Notes: a model not told the origin generated them from the letters alone. Counted from the first letter of the stretch, positions 1 to 9,681 are shown. The stretch: DNA of 64,000 nucleotides from Pseudomonas sp. v388 (GCF_003935425.1 NZ_RHQN01000004.1:1-64000); one strand, 5' to 3'. Translations and numbers: made by a program.

Positions 1-3000
1 AGCAGCGGGCGTACCCCCTTGCCACGCGTGACCCGCCATCTGATCGCTCCCGGCTTCGGCCAGCCGCAGGTCGACGTGCGCTACACCTACCCGCAGAACC
101 GAAACTTCCTCGGCTTCGGACTGACCATCCCCTGGACGGACGACGGCTATGACAACCTGTTCAAGTACCTGGGCGAGTATGAATATCACTGCAACGAAAC
201 CCTGTGGATCGATGGCGCACCGGTACGCAGCATTGAACGCACCTACAACCGGTTTCACTTGATGAACCGGGAAGTCACCACACAGAACAACTGCCGTCAG
301 ACGGTCGAAACCACCTATAACTATCAGGCCGGTACGCCGTACGAGCTGCAACCCGCCGATTGCCAGATGCCCAGAGACATCACGACCAGTTGGTCCGAGC
401 TCGACGACGCGACCCGCTATCGCAGCGAGTCGGTGACCAGCCGCTACGACACTCATGGCAACCTGATCGAGCAGACCCAGGCCAATGGAGTCGTCGAGGT
501 GAATAAATGGTATGCCGCCACTGGTGAGGATGGCTGCCCGCCAAATCCGGAGGGCTTCGTGGGGCATCTCAAGGAAAAGACCATAATCCCCGCCGCCGCC
601 CAAGGTAAAGCACCTACGCTGTGCACACGCTTTCGTTACCGGGCACTGGCGGCCTTATCCGACAGCGGCCTGAATGACTGGCTGACGGTCGAAAGCGAAA
701 TTCTGGTGCAGCTCGGCACCACCGAGCAGGAACTGCAAAAAACGCTGAACGATTACCTGGACGTGCCGGACGATCCGTTCCTGCATGGACGGATCGCACG
801 CAGCACCACGACTATCAATGGCCTGTCGAGCTATTCCGACTTCGATTACAGCAAGGTGCCCAGTGCGCCGGACGGTCTGCCCGCCTTACAGACCACAACC
901 ACCCTGAGTTCCAGTCTGGATGCCGAAAGCAGCACCAGCCTTCAGCAACAATCGTTGCTGACCGGCCTGCCGTTGCTGAACGAAACAGAAGGCGTACGGA
1001 CCCAATACACCTACGACCCCCTCGGCCGGCTGATGCGCGAAACCGCCTCACCTGACACTCCGTTTGAAGCCAGTCGGCACTACGAGTACATCCTCTGTTC
1101 GAGGATCGGGGAGCAGGCCGAGCATATCCAGACCAGTGCCAGGCAGCTCAAGACCCGGATTCTGCTGGACGGCCTGGGCCGCCGGATTCTGGAAGAACGC
1201 GACAATGTTGAAGCCGCCGTGCCCGAACGCTTCAAACGCATCTACTCGGCGATATTCAATGCCTGGGGCGTGCTGGAGGAAGAAACCAGCTACGACTGGC
1301 TCGACGGCGGCACTCGGGAACTGGCCGTGACCAGCCGCATAGAGTACGACGACTGGGGCCAGAAAAAATGTTCGATCGGCCCGGATGGTGTGCAGAGCTA
1401 CACCACCACCGATCCGATAGGCAGCCCTCGGTCCCAAGGACCGATCCTGCGCAGTTGGCAGCAGAACGGCGAGCAGCCGGCCCGGATCAGCGGGCTGACG
1501 GAAACCTGGCTCAATCGCTTCGCAAAACCGTCCCACACGCACATTCTGGATGCCGCCGAGCAGCAACTCGGCACCCAGACCTGGCTGTACGACGGGCTTG
1601 GGAGATGCGTAGAGCACAGTGACGAGCTCGACCATGTCACCACGTTCGAGTATGACGCGTGGTCGCGTCTGATCAGCAGCGAACTGCCCGACCAGTCTTT
1701 GGTAAAACGTGAGTACGCGCTTCACAGCAGTGCGGAGTTACCCACTGCGCTGCGGGCCAGCCGAGACGGGGTCAACTTCATTCTGGTCGGGCAACAGCAG
1801 TTCGATGGGCTGCAGCGGGTGAAACAGATGCAGACCGGTTCACGCATCGACCACTACGAGTACGAAGCGGGCCACAATCAGGTCAAGACTCGAACCACCG
1901 CAGCAGGGGTGCCCATCGATTACCAGTACAACCGGGCCCTCACTGATCAACCGGTCAGCTCCACCGCTCCGGACGAACTCGCCATCTTCGACTACGACAC
2001 GACCAGCGCCCGCCTGACGACCGCGAGCAATGAACAGGGTGTGCGCGAATACGACTACGACCTGGCCAATCAACTGCGCGCCGAGCGCTGGATCAGTGGC
2101 GGGCAAAGCTGGGAAACCCAATACGACATCACCGTGCAGGGGCGCCTGATAGAGCGTAAGGAACAGATTCAGAGCGCCAGCGCCGGCCTCGCCACACGCT
2201 ACAACTATGACGGCATCGGCCGGCCGGAAAGCATCGAGCAGGGCCGTTTGCGAGCTGCTTTCGAATACGACGGCCTGGGGCAGCTCTGGCGCACCACCAC
2301 CAATGATCTTGACGCCGGAACCACACTGGTTACGGAACTGGAATATGACGATCAGGGCCATGAAAAACTCCGGACGTTGCGCGCCGATGGGCATCCGGTA
2401 AGGGCTCAGGCACAGCACTGGCGTGCAGATGGCTTGCTGGCCAGCCGGCATCTGTTCGAAGGCAAGGTCAGCCTGTTGCAGGAAACCTTCGGCTACGACG
2501 TCCGAGGCCGGCTGACCGAGCACACCTGCGCGGGCGTCACGTTACCCAGAGATGCGCTAGGACGCACAGTCGTCCAGCAGATGTTCACGTTCGATGCCGT
2601 GGACAATATCTCGGTCTCGCTCACCACCTTTGCCGACGGTGGATGGGAGCGAGCCAAATTCATTTACGATGCCGACGATCCGTTTCAGCTGACAGGTATC
2701 ACCTACACACCGGCCCGTGCAACACCCGATCCGACCTTCAGCTATGACCTCAACGGCAATCAGCTCCAGGACGAACTGGGTCGGCGACTGAGCTACGACA
2801 GCCAGAATCGTCTGTTGGCGGTGGAGACCCCCGCAGGACAACCTGTCAGCGAATACCGTTATGACAGCCATGACCATCTGGTTACGTCCCGCGAGGGTGG
2901 TGCCGGCGAAACGTTGCGTTTCTATCATGAGCAATTACTGACCAGCAGCGTTCAGAACGGCACGGCAACCCAATACCTGCATCACGACGACCGGCCATTG

Positions 3001-4200
3001 GGCCAGCAGCAGGCGGATGATCCCAGCAAAACCCTGTTGTTGCTGACCGATGGCAACGCCAGCGTTATCGGCGAAACCCGGGGGAATGACTTGCGCACGG
3101 CGGTGTACAGCGCCTACGGCGAACGCCATGGCGATCAGGACCTGCTTACCCTGCTGGGGTTCAACGGTGAACTGCGCGATGCGCAAAGTGGCTGGTATTT
3201 GCTGGGCAAAGGCTACCGGGCCTACAACCCCGTGCTGATGCGGTTCCACAGTCCGGACGCGCTCAGCCCGTTCGGTGCCGGCGGGCTCAACCCCTATACC
3301 TATTGCCTCGGTAACCCTATCGCCCTGCGCGACCCGACCGGCAACGCCGCCGTCGGCTACACGGGCCGCGAGCGCCGCCCCGACGAAGGCGCGGTGCCGA
3401 ACCTGTCGGGTGGCGGCGGCGGAGCCCAGGCGTTTGCCTGGATCGCTGTAGCAGCCGGGGTTGTCGCCACCCTGATCGGCGTCGGATCGATATTGGCATC
3501 AGCCGGTCATTCATTTCCCTTCTCCGACGCACTCATCAAAGCGGGAGTAGTCAGTGAAACCGCGGGGGCAGCGACCTATATTGCGACAGCAGCCACAGGG
3601 GTCTCAACCGCGGCAAGTACCGCCTATGCGATCGATCCGGAAAACGAAGCCGCCGGCATGGTCGCGCTAGGCGCTGGGGCACTGGCGATCGGAGCGAGCC
3701 TGCTGCCCAGCTTGCCCGGCGTGGCCAGGGGAGCGTTCAGGGCGGTGACAGGTATGGGGGCTAGCCGAGTGGCTAGCCCAAGCGGCCCCTTCCGAAACCC
3801 GCTTGCCTACGCTAGCCGTACCCGAACCATTAGTACGCAGACTCCACCTATACCGAATCCCAAGCCAGTACCAAGAATCGCAGTAACTTCGACGCCCATA
3901 GAACCGCCGCCCCCCTTACCAGCCGCCGGCGGCCCGATCGTCCTGCCGCGTATCCCCCAGCAAGGGCCTCGTTTGGATTTGTCAGGGATAGGTTCCGTGA
4001 AGTTGAAACCGGTGCCTCGTCAAGCGCCGAGTGGTCAGGCCCCAGTTCTGGATCAGCTCGTGGAAACCGTCCGGCACGTTGAAAGTCTGGGGGGCGCTGG
4101 CGTATTGGGCCAAAATGTCATTAAGCGCGCATTGGTTGAAACTCAAGGGATTACGCGTTCCGAAATTCTGGAACGCGCCTGGATCAGACTTAGACGATGA
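1..4200 (+). CDS. RHS/YD-repeat protein, 5' end outside window
   Basis: The reading frame is open from base 1, so the true start lies upstream; about 1399 residues are visible. Many YD-type repeats are present (for example YDPLGRLMRE, YDGLGRCVEH, YNYDGIGRPES, YDVRGRLTEH), followed by an RHS-associated core ending in NPYTYCLGNPIALRDPTG near base 3342. About 285 residues follow the core. They begin with glycine-rich and hydrophobic segments (bases 3420-3510 and 3650-3730), continue with a Pro-rich linker, and end in a short basic helical tail. In RHS and TccC proteins the repeats form a shell around a variable C-terminal effector; by that model this tail is the effector. I do not recognise the tail as a known toxin fold. 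No convincing immunity gene follows. RHS family membership is seen; toxin function is inferred. Confidence 0.88.
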   Translation, partial: SSGRTPLPRVTRHLIAPGFGQPQVDVRYTYPQNRNFLGFGLTIPWTDDGYDNLFKYLGEYEYHCNETLWIDGAPVRSIERTYNRFHLMNREVTTQNNCRQTVETTYNYQAGTPYELQPADCQMPRDITTSWSELDDATRYRSESVTSRYDTHGNLIEQTQANGVVEVNKWYAATGEDGCPPNPEGFVGHLKEKTIIPAAAQGKAPTLCTRFRYRALAALSDSGLNDWLTVESEILVQLGTTEQELQKTLNDYLDVPDDPFLHGRIARSTTTINGLSSYSDFDYSKVPSAPDGLPALQTTTTLSSSLDAESSTSLQQQSLLTGLPLLNETEGVRTQYTYDPLGRLMRETASPDTPFEASRHYEYILCSRIGEQAEHIQTSARQLKTRILLDGLGRRILEERDNVEAAVPERFKRIYSAIFNAWGVLEEETSYDWLDGGTRELAVTSRIEYDDWGQKKCSIGPDGVQSYTTTDPIGSPRSQGPILRSWQQNGEQPARISGLTETWLNRFAKPSHTHILDAAEQQLGTQTWLYDGLGRCVEHSDELDHVTTFEYDAWSRLISSELPDQSLVKREYALHSSAELPTALRASRDGVNFILVGQQQFDGLQRVKQMQTGSRIDHYEYEAGHNQVKTRTTAAGVPIDYQYNRALTDQPVSSTAPDELAIFDYDTTSARLTTASNEQGVREYDYDLANQLRAERWISGGQSWETQYDITVQGRLIERKEQIQSASAGLATRYNYDGIGRPESIEQGRLRAAFEYDGLGQLWRTTTNDLDAGTTLVTELEYDDQGHEKLRTLRADGHPVRAQAQHWRADGLLASRHLFEGKVSLLQETFGYDVRGRLTEHTCAGVTLPRDALGRTVVQQMFTFDAVDNISVSLTTFADGGWERAKFIYDADDPFQLTGITYTPARATPDPTFSYDLNGNQLQDELGRRLSYDSQNRLLAVETPAGQPVSEYRYDSHDHLVTSREGGAGETLRFYHEQLLTSSVQNGTATQYLHHDDRPLGQQQADDPSKTLLLLTDGNASVIGETRGNDLRTAVYSAYGERHGDQDLLTLLGFNGELRDAQSGWYLLGKGYRAYNPVLMRFHSPDALSPFGAGGLNPYTYCLGNPIALRDPTGNAAVGYTGRERRPDEGAVPNLSGGGGGAQAFAWIAVAAGVVATLIGVGSILASAGHSFPFSDALIKAGVVSETAGAATYIATAATGVSTAASTAYAIDPENEAAGMVALGAGALAIGASLLPSLPGVARGAFRAVTGMGASRVASPSGPFRNPLAYASRTRTISTQTPPIPNPKPVPRIAVTSTPIEPPPPLPAAGGPIVLPRIPQQGPRLDLSGIGSVKLKPVPRQAPSGQAPVLDQLVETVRHVESLGGAGVLGQNVIKRALVETQGITRSEILERAWIRLRR

Positions 4201-4212
4201 ATCCTCAACGAC

Positions 4213-4248
4213 CAGATGGCGACCTGGTTAATCTCAAGTCGCCATCTG
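4213..4248 (+). terminator. Perfect 11-bp hairpin after the RHS gene
   Basis: CAGATGGCGAC (4213-4223) and GTCGCCATCTG (4238-4248) are perfect inverted copies with a 14-nt loop, starting 12 nt after the RHS stop codon. There is no clear T-run after the stem, so it may act as a 3'-end stabiliser or a Rho-assisted terminator rather than a classical intrinsic terminator. Confidence 0.55.
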
Positions 4249-4377
4249 TAACAGCCGCGCGATACCAATCCAGCAAGGACACTCATCGATGTCGGCTCAC
4301 ACCCTTTTCTGCCGTCGACTCTCCAATAGGCCAACACATGGCCAAATATCACGCCATATGAATGTATCAACAACATA

Positions 4378-4393
4378 GTAGGAAATTTCCCAC
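4378..4393 (+). promoter_or_regulatory. Dyad GTAGGA-N4-TCCCAC upstream of fimbrial operon
   Basis: GTAGGAAATTTCCCAC forms an imperfect palindrome (7 of 8 positions pair). It has the same arms as the site at 13985-14000 upstream of the autotransporter. The core TAGGAAATTTCCCA matches 10 of 14 positions of the RcsB-type consensus TAAGAATATTCCTA as I remember it. A candidate -10 element, TAGACT, lies at 4450-4455 with no good -35, which would suit an activator site here. The rest of 4249-4560 shows no gene. The site is seen; the regulator is inferred. Confidence 0.5.
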
Positions 4394-4560
4394 GCAAGCC
4401 GTCAACATTACCCCCTGACAACCCCCTATTTCAAAGCACGCAGCCGCTCTAGACTCTCGCCCCGTCATGACACCACAACACATTTCCTATCTAAACATGG
4501 CGTAACTATTTATCTCATTCGCAACTAATGAATAAACGCCATCGCAAACAAGGATTCATC

Positions 4561-5109
4561 ATGAAACAACTACTGGTACTTTCCATGGGGCTGGCGGCGG
4601 CGTTGGCCGGTACTTCGGCGTTCGCCAATACCGGCACCATCAACTTCGAGGGCAAGATCACCGCCAGCACCTGCCCGATCGAAGTCGTCAACCCGGGTGA
4701 CGGTGCGATCGGCAATCTGGTCAAGATGGGCACGATTGAAGCCACGCGCTTCTCCGCTATCGGTCAGGAATACAGCGGCAAATCCTTCGCCCTGCGCATC
4801 AGCGATCCCTCGACCTGCGGCCTGACCGGTACGGGCGACGTCGCCAAGGTGACCTTCAACGGCGTAGCAGACACGAGCGGTGATTATTTCGCCGTCACAC
4901 CAACGGCCGAGGGTGCAACCGGGGTGGTTATCGTCCTCAAGGACAAGAGCGGCGCTGCGATCAAGCCGGGCGCCGAGTCCGTCGCGTATGACGTACACCC
5001 TACCGATCCGACCGACATGGTGTTCAACGCCTACTACCGTTCTACCGCTGCAACCGTGACGGCAGGCACCGCGTCCGCCGACGTTCAATTCATCGTCGCC
5101 ATCAACTAA
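4561..5109 (+). CDS. Fimbrial major subunit (type 1-like pilin)
   Basis: This 182-residue protein has a Sec signal peptide (MKQLLVLSMGLAAALAG... ending ...TSAFA), then a pilin body starting NTGTINFEGKITASTC. The second cysteine of the usual disulfide is in STCGLTG, and the C-terminal strand ends ADVQFIVAIN, all typical of chaperone-usher pilins. The start at 4561 is chosen over an upstream in-frame ATG at 4528 because AAGGA (4550-4554) lies 6 nt upstream and the signal peptide begins here. It is the first gene of a pilin-chaperone-usher-tip protein operon, and as first and shortest gene is probably the main shaft subunit, exported to the periplasm and assembled on the cell surface. Confidence 0.92.
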   Translation: MKQLLVLSMGLAAALAGTSAFANTGTINFEGKITASTCPIEVVNPGDGAIGNLVKMGTIEATRFSAIGQEYSGKSFALRISDPSTCGLTGTGDVAKVTFNGVADTSGDYFAVTPTAEGATGVVIVLKDKSGAAIKPGAESVAYDVHPTDPTDMVFNAYYRSTAATVTAGTASADVQFIVAIN

Positions 5110-5208
5110 CCAGCCACCCCGCTCCCGGGCCGGTTGCCACTGCATTCGGCTCAGAGCTTCTGTATGCGTCCCGGCTCCATTGGGGTCGGGGCGCACAAGG
5201 TAATAACG

Positions 5209-5964
5209 ATGTCCGGCCTGACTAAAGAACTTGCCTTCACCCGCCCTGTCCGGGGTTTGTGTCTTGCCCTGCTGATGCTCGGCGCCAGCGCGCCTGCCGC
5301 CCAGGCGGCGCTGACCGTGAGCGCCACCCGCGTAGTATTCGACAGCGACAAGCGTAGCGTTTCGGTGATCGTGACCAACCCGAGCAACCGGCCATACGCC
5401 GTGCAGACCTGGATCAACACCGTCACCGACGATACCACCAGCCCGGTGCCCTTCGTCGCGTCGCCACCGCTGTTTCGCGTCAACCCCGGCAAGGAGCAGC
5501 AAGTCCAGATCAGCGGCTTGCCCAATGACCTGCCCAATGATCGCGAATCGTTGTTCTTCTTCAATGTCCAGGAAATCCCCCAGATCGTTAAAGAAGACGG
5601 CAACGCCCTGAATATCGCGTTACGCACGCGCCTGAAGCTGTTCTACCGCCCCAGCGAAATCAAGGACAGCCCCATGAGCCGCTTGAAAGACCTCACGTGG
5701 TCGTTCAAACGCTCCGGCGGCAAGAATCGCCTGATAGTGACCAATCCGTCGCCGTTCCACCTGACATTCGCCCGCGTCGAAGTCAGCGCCGCCGGCAAGA
5801 CTGAAAAACTCGCCAGCGTACCGATGCTGGAGCCTCTTGCCACCCAAGAGTACGACCTGAAGGACGTCATTCCCAGCCAGGGAGCCCAGGTGCTTTTTAC
5901 CGCCATCAACGACTACGGCGGTCAAAGCATCCCGCTGACTCTTCCTATCCAGTTCACACCCTGA
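5209..5964 (+). CDS. Periplasmic fimbrial chaperone (PapD/FimC-like)
   Basis: The 251-residue product has a signal peptide ending near APAAQA and two Ig-like domains. Family motifs are visible: TRVVFDSDKRSVSVIVTN in strands A-B, PPLFRVNPGKEQQVQI, DRESLFFFNVQEIP, and the basic RLKLFYRP strand that anchors the subunit C-terminus. Such chaperones cap pilin subunits by donor-strand complementation and deliver them to the usher. The start at 5209 is preferred over an ATG at 5134 because AAGG (5197-5200) is 8 nt upstream and the extra 25 residues would precede the signal peptide. It follows the pilin gene by about 100 nt. Confidence 0.94.
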   Translation: MSGLTKELAFTRPVRGLCLALLMLGASAPAAQAALTVSATRVVFDSDKRSVSVIVTNPSNRPYAVQTWINTVTDDTTSPVPFVASPPLFRVNPGKEQQVQISGLPNDLPNDRESLFFFNVQEIPQIVKEDGNALNIALRTRLKLFYRPSEIKDSPMSRLKDLTWSFKRSGGKNRLIVTNPSPFHLTFARVEVSAAGKTEKLASVPMLEPLATQEYDLKDVIPSQGAQVLFTAINDYGGQSIPLTLPIQFTP

Positions 5965-6001
5965 AGCAGCGCTGGCTGCGTTCACTTCCAGGAAAACAAT
6001 C

Positions 6002-8539
6002 ATGATCCATTCACCCGGCCACGGGTGCAGGCGCGCGTCCGAGCGCCTGCGCCTCGCCCCTCTGTTTCTGGCCGTTGGCAGCGGTTCGCTGGCGCTCGCG
6101 GCCTGTCCTGCGTCTGCGTCTGCGTCTGCGTCCGAAGGCACCGAGTTTCAGTCCGGCTTTCTGCGTCAGGGACCGGGCTTCTCTTCTGACGCAGCGGCGC
6201 TTGCACTGAATGCACTGGCAGGCCAACAGGCCTTGCCGCCCGGAGTCTACGTCGTCGAGATGAAGATCAATCAGAGTTACTTCGGTCGTCGAGAGATCGA
6301 GTTTACCGCCGCCCCGGACGGAGACGGCCTGCTGCCCTGCCTTTCGTCAAAGCTGCTGGAAGAGCTGGGCGTGCGGCTCGACAGCCTGGCCGATCCCCTT
6401 CTGCTGCAGGCCGCTTGCGTCGACTTGTTCACATTGATTCCGGGCTCCGAAATCGATTTCGACAGCAGCAAGCTCATGCTGTCGCTTTCCATCCCGCAGA
6501 TCGCCATGCGCCGTAGCGCGGCGGGTCATGTCGACCCCGAACTTTGGGATGACGGCATCAACGCTGCTTTCGTCAACTATCAGGTGTCGGCCGAGCAACA
6601 CTCCACGCGCAACAACAGCCGAAGCAGCAGCGATGACCTTTACCTCACCGGCGGCATCAATCTTGGCGCGTGGCGCCTGCGCAGCAACCAGACCATGCGC
6701 CAGGACGAAGACGGCAAGCGCAAGTGGACCAGCGCGTATACCTATGCCCAGCGCGACCTGCCCGGCCTGAACGCCAGCCTGACTCTGGGGCATACCTTCA
6801 CCGGCGGTGACGTGTTCAGGAGTGTGCCTATCGAGGGCCTGTTGATCCGCTCCGATCTGCAGATGCTCCCGGACACCCAGCAAGGCTATGCGCCTGTGGT
6901 ACGGGGGGTGGCCCTGAGCCGCTCCAAGCTCCAGGTATTCCAGAACGGCTACCCGATCTACTCGACTTACGTCAGTGCCGGCCCCTACGTCATCGACGAT
7001 CTGACGACTGCGGGCAACGGTGAGCTGGAAATCGTTCTGACCGAGGCCGACGGCAAGGTGCAGCGTTTCACCCAATCCTACGCGTCGATCAACAATCTTC
7101 TGCGCGACAACGTCTGGCAGTACAGCAGTGCGCTGGGACGTTACAACGGCACCTATCAGTCGCTGGATCCGTGGTTGTGGCAGGGCACGGCCGCCCGCGG
7201 CATCGGGGATGGCACCACTTTATACGGCGGCCTGATGACCAGTGAGTTCTATCGGGCCACCAATCTGGGTGTCGCGAAAGACCTTGGCGTGGCAGGCGCC
7301 CTGGCGCTGGATGTCACTTATTCGCAAGCCGACCTGAGCGGTGCCGAAGACAACCACCTGCAAGGCGCAAGTTATGCACTCAAATACGGCAAGGCCTTCA
7401 CCACCCAGACCAACCTGCGCTTCGCCGGCTATCGCTACTCCACCGAGGGCTACAGGGACTTCGACGAAGCCGTGCGCCAGATGGACCGCGACAAAACCTG
7501 GCGCGGCAGCCGGCGCAGTCGCCTGGAAGCGTCGGTTCATCAGAAACTGGGCGCCAGCAGCAGTCTGAGTTTCACTTTTTCCCATCAGGATTACTGGGGC
7601 AGCGATTATGAACAGCGCCAGTTCCAGTTCAATTTCAACACCCGATACGCCGGCGTGACCTACGGCCTCTACGCGTCTCAATCGCTCAGCGACACGCGTA
7701 GCGCCAGCGGTACCGATCGACAGATCGGCCTGAGCATTTCAATGCCGCTGGACTTGAGCAGTTCCAGCAACCTGAGCTTCGATGCACAGAAAAATGGCGA
7801 GCGTTTCAATCAACGTGCAAGCCTGAACGGCAGCTTCGACGACTATCGCGCCAACTATCGCGCCAGCGTCAGCAACGACGAAAGTCGTCGCCGGTCGGCG
7901 TCGTTTGCCGTTGGCTACCAGGCACCTTTCGGCAGCATCGGTGCGGGTTACACCCAAGGCAACGATTTCCACAGTACGTCGGTCAACGCCAGTGGTGCCG
8001 TACTGCTGCACGGAGGCGGCATCGAGTTGGGGCCTTACCTGGGTGAAACCGCTGCGCTGGTCGAGGTACCGAAAACGCCGGGCGTCGGTGTACAGAACGT
8101 TACCGGGGCGCGTACCAACGAGCGCGGTTACGCCCTCGTACCGACACTGCGCCCATACCGGTTCAATCAGATTGCCCTGGACATCGAACAGCTGGGACCG
8201 GAAGTGGAGATCGAAAACGGCATTCAGCAGGTCGTTCCGCGACGTGGCGCAGTGGTCAAGGCCAGCTTCGCCGCAAAAACGGTGAACCGGCTGATCCTGA
8301 CCGCACGTATCGAATCAGGGCAGCCGTTGCCGTTCGGCGCCCAGATAACCGACAGCGAGGGCAAGGTGCTGGGCGTAGCCGGTCAGGCCGGGCAAATCCT
8401 GCTCGCCACCAGCCTGGACCCACAAACCCTTGACGCCCGCTGGGGCGAGCAAGCCGGACAGCGATGCAGTATGCACATCACCCCGGCCGACATGGCGCAA
8501 GCCAAGGGCTATCGAATTCAGGAACTGACATGCAAATGA
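6002..8539 (+). CDS. Outer-membrane fimbrial usher (FimD/PapC family)
   Basis: An 845-residue usher, normal for the family. A long signal region is followed by the N-terminal domain motif EFQSGFLRQ, then a beta-barrel with plug (YPIYSTYVSAGPYVIDDL is the characteristic segment), and a C-terminal domain with two cysteines (QRCSMHI and ELTCK). It forms the pore through which fimbrial subunits are secreted and assembled. AGGA lies 8 nt before the ATG. Oddities: the end of the signal region is an Ala-Ser run encoded by four tandem TGCGTC copies (6109-6132), and LALAAC just before it resembles a lipobox, although a type I cleavage after the Ala-Ser run seems more likely. Confidence 0.95.
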   Translation: MIHSPGHGCRRASERLRLAPLFLAVGSGSLALAACPASASASASEGTEFQSGFLRQGPGFSSDAAALALNALAGQQALPPGVYVVEMKINQSYFGRREIEFTAAPDGDGLLPCLSSKLLEELGVRLDSLADPLLLQAACVDLFTLIPGSEIDFDSSKLMLSLSIPQIAMRRSAAGHVDPELWDDGINAAFVNYQVSAEQHSTRNNSRSSSDDLYLTGGINLGAWRLRSNQTMRQDEDGKRKWTSAYTYAQRDLPGLNASLTLGHTFTGGDVFRSVPIEGLLIRSDLQMLPDTQQGYAPVVRGVALSRSKLQVFQNGYPIYSTYVSAGPYVIDDLTTAGNGELEIVLTEADGKVQRFTQSYASINNLLRDNVWQYSSALGRYNGTYQSLDPWLWQGTAARGIGDGTTLYGGLMTSEFYRATNLGVAKDLGVAGALALDVTYSQADLSGAEDNHLQGASYALKYGKAFTTQTNLRFAGYRYSTEGYRDFDEAVRQMDRDKTWRGSRRSRLEASVHQKLGASSSLSFTFSHQDYWGSDYEQRQFQFNFNTRYAGVTYGLYASQSLSDTRSASGTDRQIGLSISMPLDLSSSSNLSFDAQKNGERFNQRASLNGSFDDYRANYRASVSNDESRRRSASFAVGYQAPFGSIGAGYTQGNDFHSTSVNASGAVLLHGGGIELGPYLGETAALVEVPKTPGVGVQNVTGARTNERGYALVPTLRPYRFNQIALDIEQLGPEVEIENGIQQVVPRRGAVVKASFAAKTVNRLILTARIESGQPLPFGAQITDSEGKVLGVAGQAGQILLATSLDPQTLDARWGEQAGQRCSMHITPADMAQAKGYRIQELTCK
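6109..6132 (+). repeat. Tandem hexanucleotide (TGCGTC)x4 in usher signal region
   Basis: Four perfect head-to-tail copies of TGCGTC encode Ala-Ser pairs at about residues 37-44 of the usher, at the end of the signal region. Copy-number change by slippage would add or remove two residues without breaking the frame. Confidence 0.85.
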
Positions 8540-9681
8540 AGACATATTGCGCTGCCATCGGGCAGCTGGCGCTGCGCGGCACCTCACCACGAACCCTGCA
8601 GCGCGTCCTTTCGGTGCTGGCCTTGATGACGCTTTGTCACGCACCTCAGGTGCTAGCGAATCCGCGTGTAGGCAGCTGTCTATGGCCAGGCACGCCCGGC
8701 GAACTGATCCTCAGGCGGGACATCGGCACGCTATACGTGGCACGTGACGCGGTCGTCGGAACGGTCATCGGCCATACGCCTGGCGAGGTGCTCACCTGGC
8801 CGGATGACCGTCGCCAGTTGCATTGCTACATCGGCAGAAATGATGCCGGTACTGTCTTGCGCTACAGCGCCAGGGCATCGGTGCCGATATTCAGCGGCAG
8901 CCTGCCACCGATCAACGGCGAAGACGTCACCGGCAAGATCCTGCAGACCAACATCCCTGGGGTCGGCGTTCATATCAGGCTGGGATGGCCCTACAACGGC
9001 ATGACACCTAACTCCTTCACCCCGCTTACGCAGCCGGTTGTGCCTTTCGATGGTGAGGCGACCCGGATCATGCTCGTGCCGATCCCTGCGGGCGAACACC
9101 GCTCCACGGTCACGCTGGTCAAAACCGGGCCGATACCGGTCGGGCCGCAAACACTGGATGGCTCGGAACTGTTCAGCGGGACCTATTCCGACGTCGGCAA
9201 AGGTGCCAGCTTCGGTTTGACGGGCACTGTCGTACAGGCTCAATGCACGGTCAGCGGCAACCCGGTCAGTGCCGACCCGGTCCAGCTCGGAGAGTGGGAA
9301 ACCACCGATTTCACAGGTCAGGGCGACACGACCACTGCAATTCCTTTCAGTATCAGACTGAGCGCGTGCGAGGCGGACGGCAGCGGCGACACCATCGCAA
9401 CGGCTCATATGAAGCTTGAAGGCAAACAAGGCTCGACCCCCATTGATGCCGCAAAGGGTGTCTTCAGCCTGACCACAGCCTCAACCGCCAAAGGCGTCGG
9501 CATCCAGATCCTGAAAGCCGACGGCATCACGCCCATGGAATTGGGCACCGAAGTTCCGGTGGTCACCTTGAGCAACGGCGATGCGATCTTGAACTTCAAC
9601 GCAAGGTTCTATCAGACCGGCAGTTCGGTCACTGCAGGCGACGCCAAAGGCGCTCTGGATTTCACCATGACCTACAAGTAA
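8530..9681 (+). CDS. Fimbrial tip protein/adhesin, two-domain
   Basis: A 383-residue secreted protein: signal peptide ending HAPQVLA, an N-terminal domain of about 180 residues not recognised here, and a C-terminal pilin domain (GASFGLTGTVVQAQCTVSG, a second Cys in LSACEAD, and a terminal LDFTMTYK strand). This two-domain layout is that of FimH-like tip adhesins, with the variable N-terminal lectin-like domain binding a receptor. The ATG at 8530 overlaps the usher stop (8537-8539); AGGA at 8520-8523 supports it over the ATG at 8536. An upstream ATG at 8464 would lie inside usher coding sequence. The overlap implies translational coupling. Last gene of the operon; receptor unknown. Confidence 0.85.
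   Translation: MQMKTYCAAIGQLALRGTSPRTLQRVLSVLALMTLCHAPQVLANPRVGSCLWPGTPGELILRRDIGTLYVARDAVVGTVIGHTPGEVLTWPDDRRQLHCYIGRNDAGTVLRYSARASVPIFSGSLPPINGEDVTGKILQTNIPGVGVHIRLGWPYNGMTPNSFTPLTQPVVPFDGEATRIMLVPIPAGEHRSTVTLVKTGPIPVGPQTLDGSELFSGTYSDVGKGASFGLTGTVVQAQCTVSGNPVSADPVQLGEWETTDFTGQGDTTTAIPFSIRLSACEADGSGDTIATAHMKLEGKQGSTPIDAAKGVFSLTTASTAKGVGIQILKADGITPMELGTEVPVVTLSNGDAILNFNARFYQTGSSVTAGDAKGALDFTMTYK

Noticed and set aside
4143-4421. Possible RHS immunity gene on the minus strand (92 codons)
   Set aside because: Overlaps the RHS 3' end and the hairpin, is on the wrong strand for an immunity partner, lacks a ribosome site, and is not protein-like.
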